Source of the DNA: Candidatus Fibrimonadaceae bacterium
GTDB taxonomy: Bacteria > Fibrobacterota > Fibrobacteria > Fibrobacterales > Fibrobacteraceae
NCBI GenBank assembly: GCA_031281155.1
Contig: JAITFT010000072.1
Coordinates: 1-36,475 of the forward strand
Direction of reading: 5' to 3'
Length of the DNA: 36,475 nt
Under the pieces are notes generated by a model that worked only from the letters and a program-made list of their open reading frames with translations, was not told the origin of the DNA and did not search any database. The position numbers and the translations under genes were made by a program. Shown one piece after another: positions 36,402-36,475 of this stretch; positions within the stretch are counted from its first letter, which is position 1, and each line of letters begins with the position of its first letter.

Positions 36402-36475
36402 ATAAGTTTGAAATGACGTTTTGAAAGAACTGCAAGCATAACGCTGAAAGTCTTTACGGTCATATGCTTATGAAG
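36402..36475. other. Terminal 74 bases, nothing assignable
   Basis: No open frame of useful length, repeat or hairpin was recognised here. The sequence may belong to the next gene or to further decayed DNA beyond the window. Confidence 0.5.

Overview
The window reads as chromosomal DNA from a Gram-negative, diderm bacterium of the Fibrobacteres group. I infer this from a GH53 secreted glycosidase with poly-serine linkers and a type IX-like sorting tail, a PorV/PorQ-like outer membrane protein, a DUF4954 protein, a type-B succinate dehydrogenase/fumarate reductase and dense operons. A complete flagellin gene argues against the non-motile cultured Fibrobacter species and for a flagellated relative such as the termite-gut lineages. 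Taxonomy is inferred; no rRNA is present.

Layout. 1-930: 5' end of gyrB and tRNA-Ser(CGA) on the minus strand, then a small membrane protein with an acidic tail. 893-7315 (minus): GH53 galactanase, then an RND/MMPL exporter translationally coupled to recQ. 7338-10198 (plus): an Omp85-like barrel, then superoxide dismutase followed at once by a stand-alone MetH reactivation domain. 10181-11607 (minus): folD-adk. 11643-15444 (plus): a short zinc-finger/Toprim primase-like protein, trxB, a PorQ-like protein and a TonB-like protein. 15469-19352 (minus): gyrA coupled to DUF4954. 19405-20688 (plus): SurA-like chaperone, convergent with gdhA (20683-22020, minus). 22157-30298 (plus): an AAA ATPase, fabG-acpP-rnc, an envelope cluster (Wzi-like, outer membrane protein, lipoprotein), an ECF sigma factor and a two-domain CoA-dehydratase-type activase. 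30276-34466 (minus): sdhC-sdhA-sdhB-rimI. 34640-35908 (minus): flagellin behind a sigma-54 promoter. 35997-36475: a scar-like patch with an ABC-F fragment and an orphan winged helix. No stretch longer than about 150 bases lacks an assignable feature, except that the last 74 bases are featureless.

The most striking signal is regulatory. The same -10-like element, TTTCTAYATTAC (hexamer TAYATT), lies in front of thirteen protein genes and the tRNA. Its distance to the start codon falls into two classes. At seven genes (gyrB, sodB, adk, folD, trxB, surA-like, AAA ATPase) only 6-8 bases separate the hexamer from ATG and no Shine-Dalgarno is present, which implies leaderless mRNAs. At six others the distance is 24-35 bases and a clear AGGA-type Shine-Dalgarno is present. 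The tRNA copy anchors the element as a true promoter. The flagellin gene instead has a near-perfect sigma-54 element.

Other features of note are a lysine-rich 27-bp-repeat extension on the SdhC cytochrome, four convergent gene pairs whose coding 3' ends overlap, and SOD paired with a cobalamin-reactivation domain.
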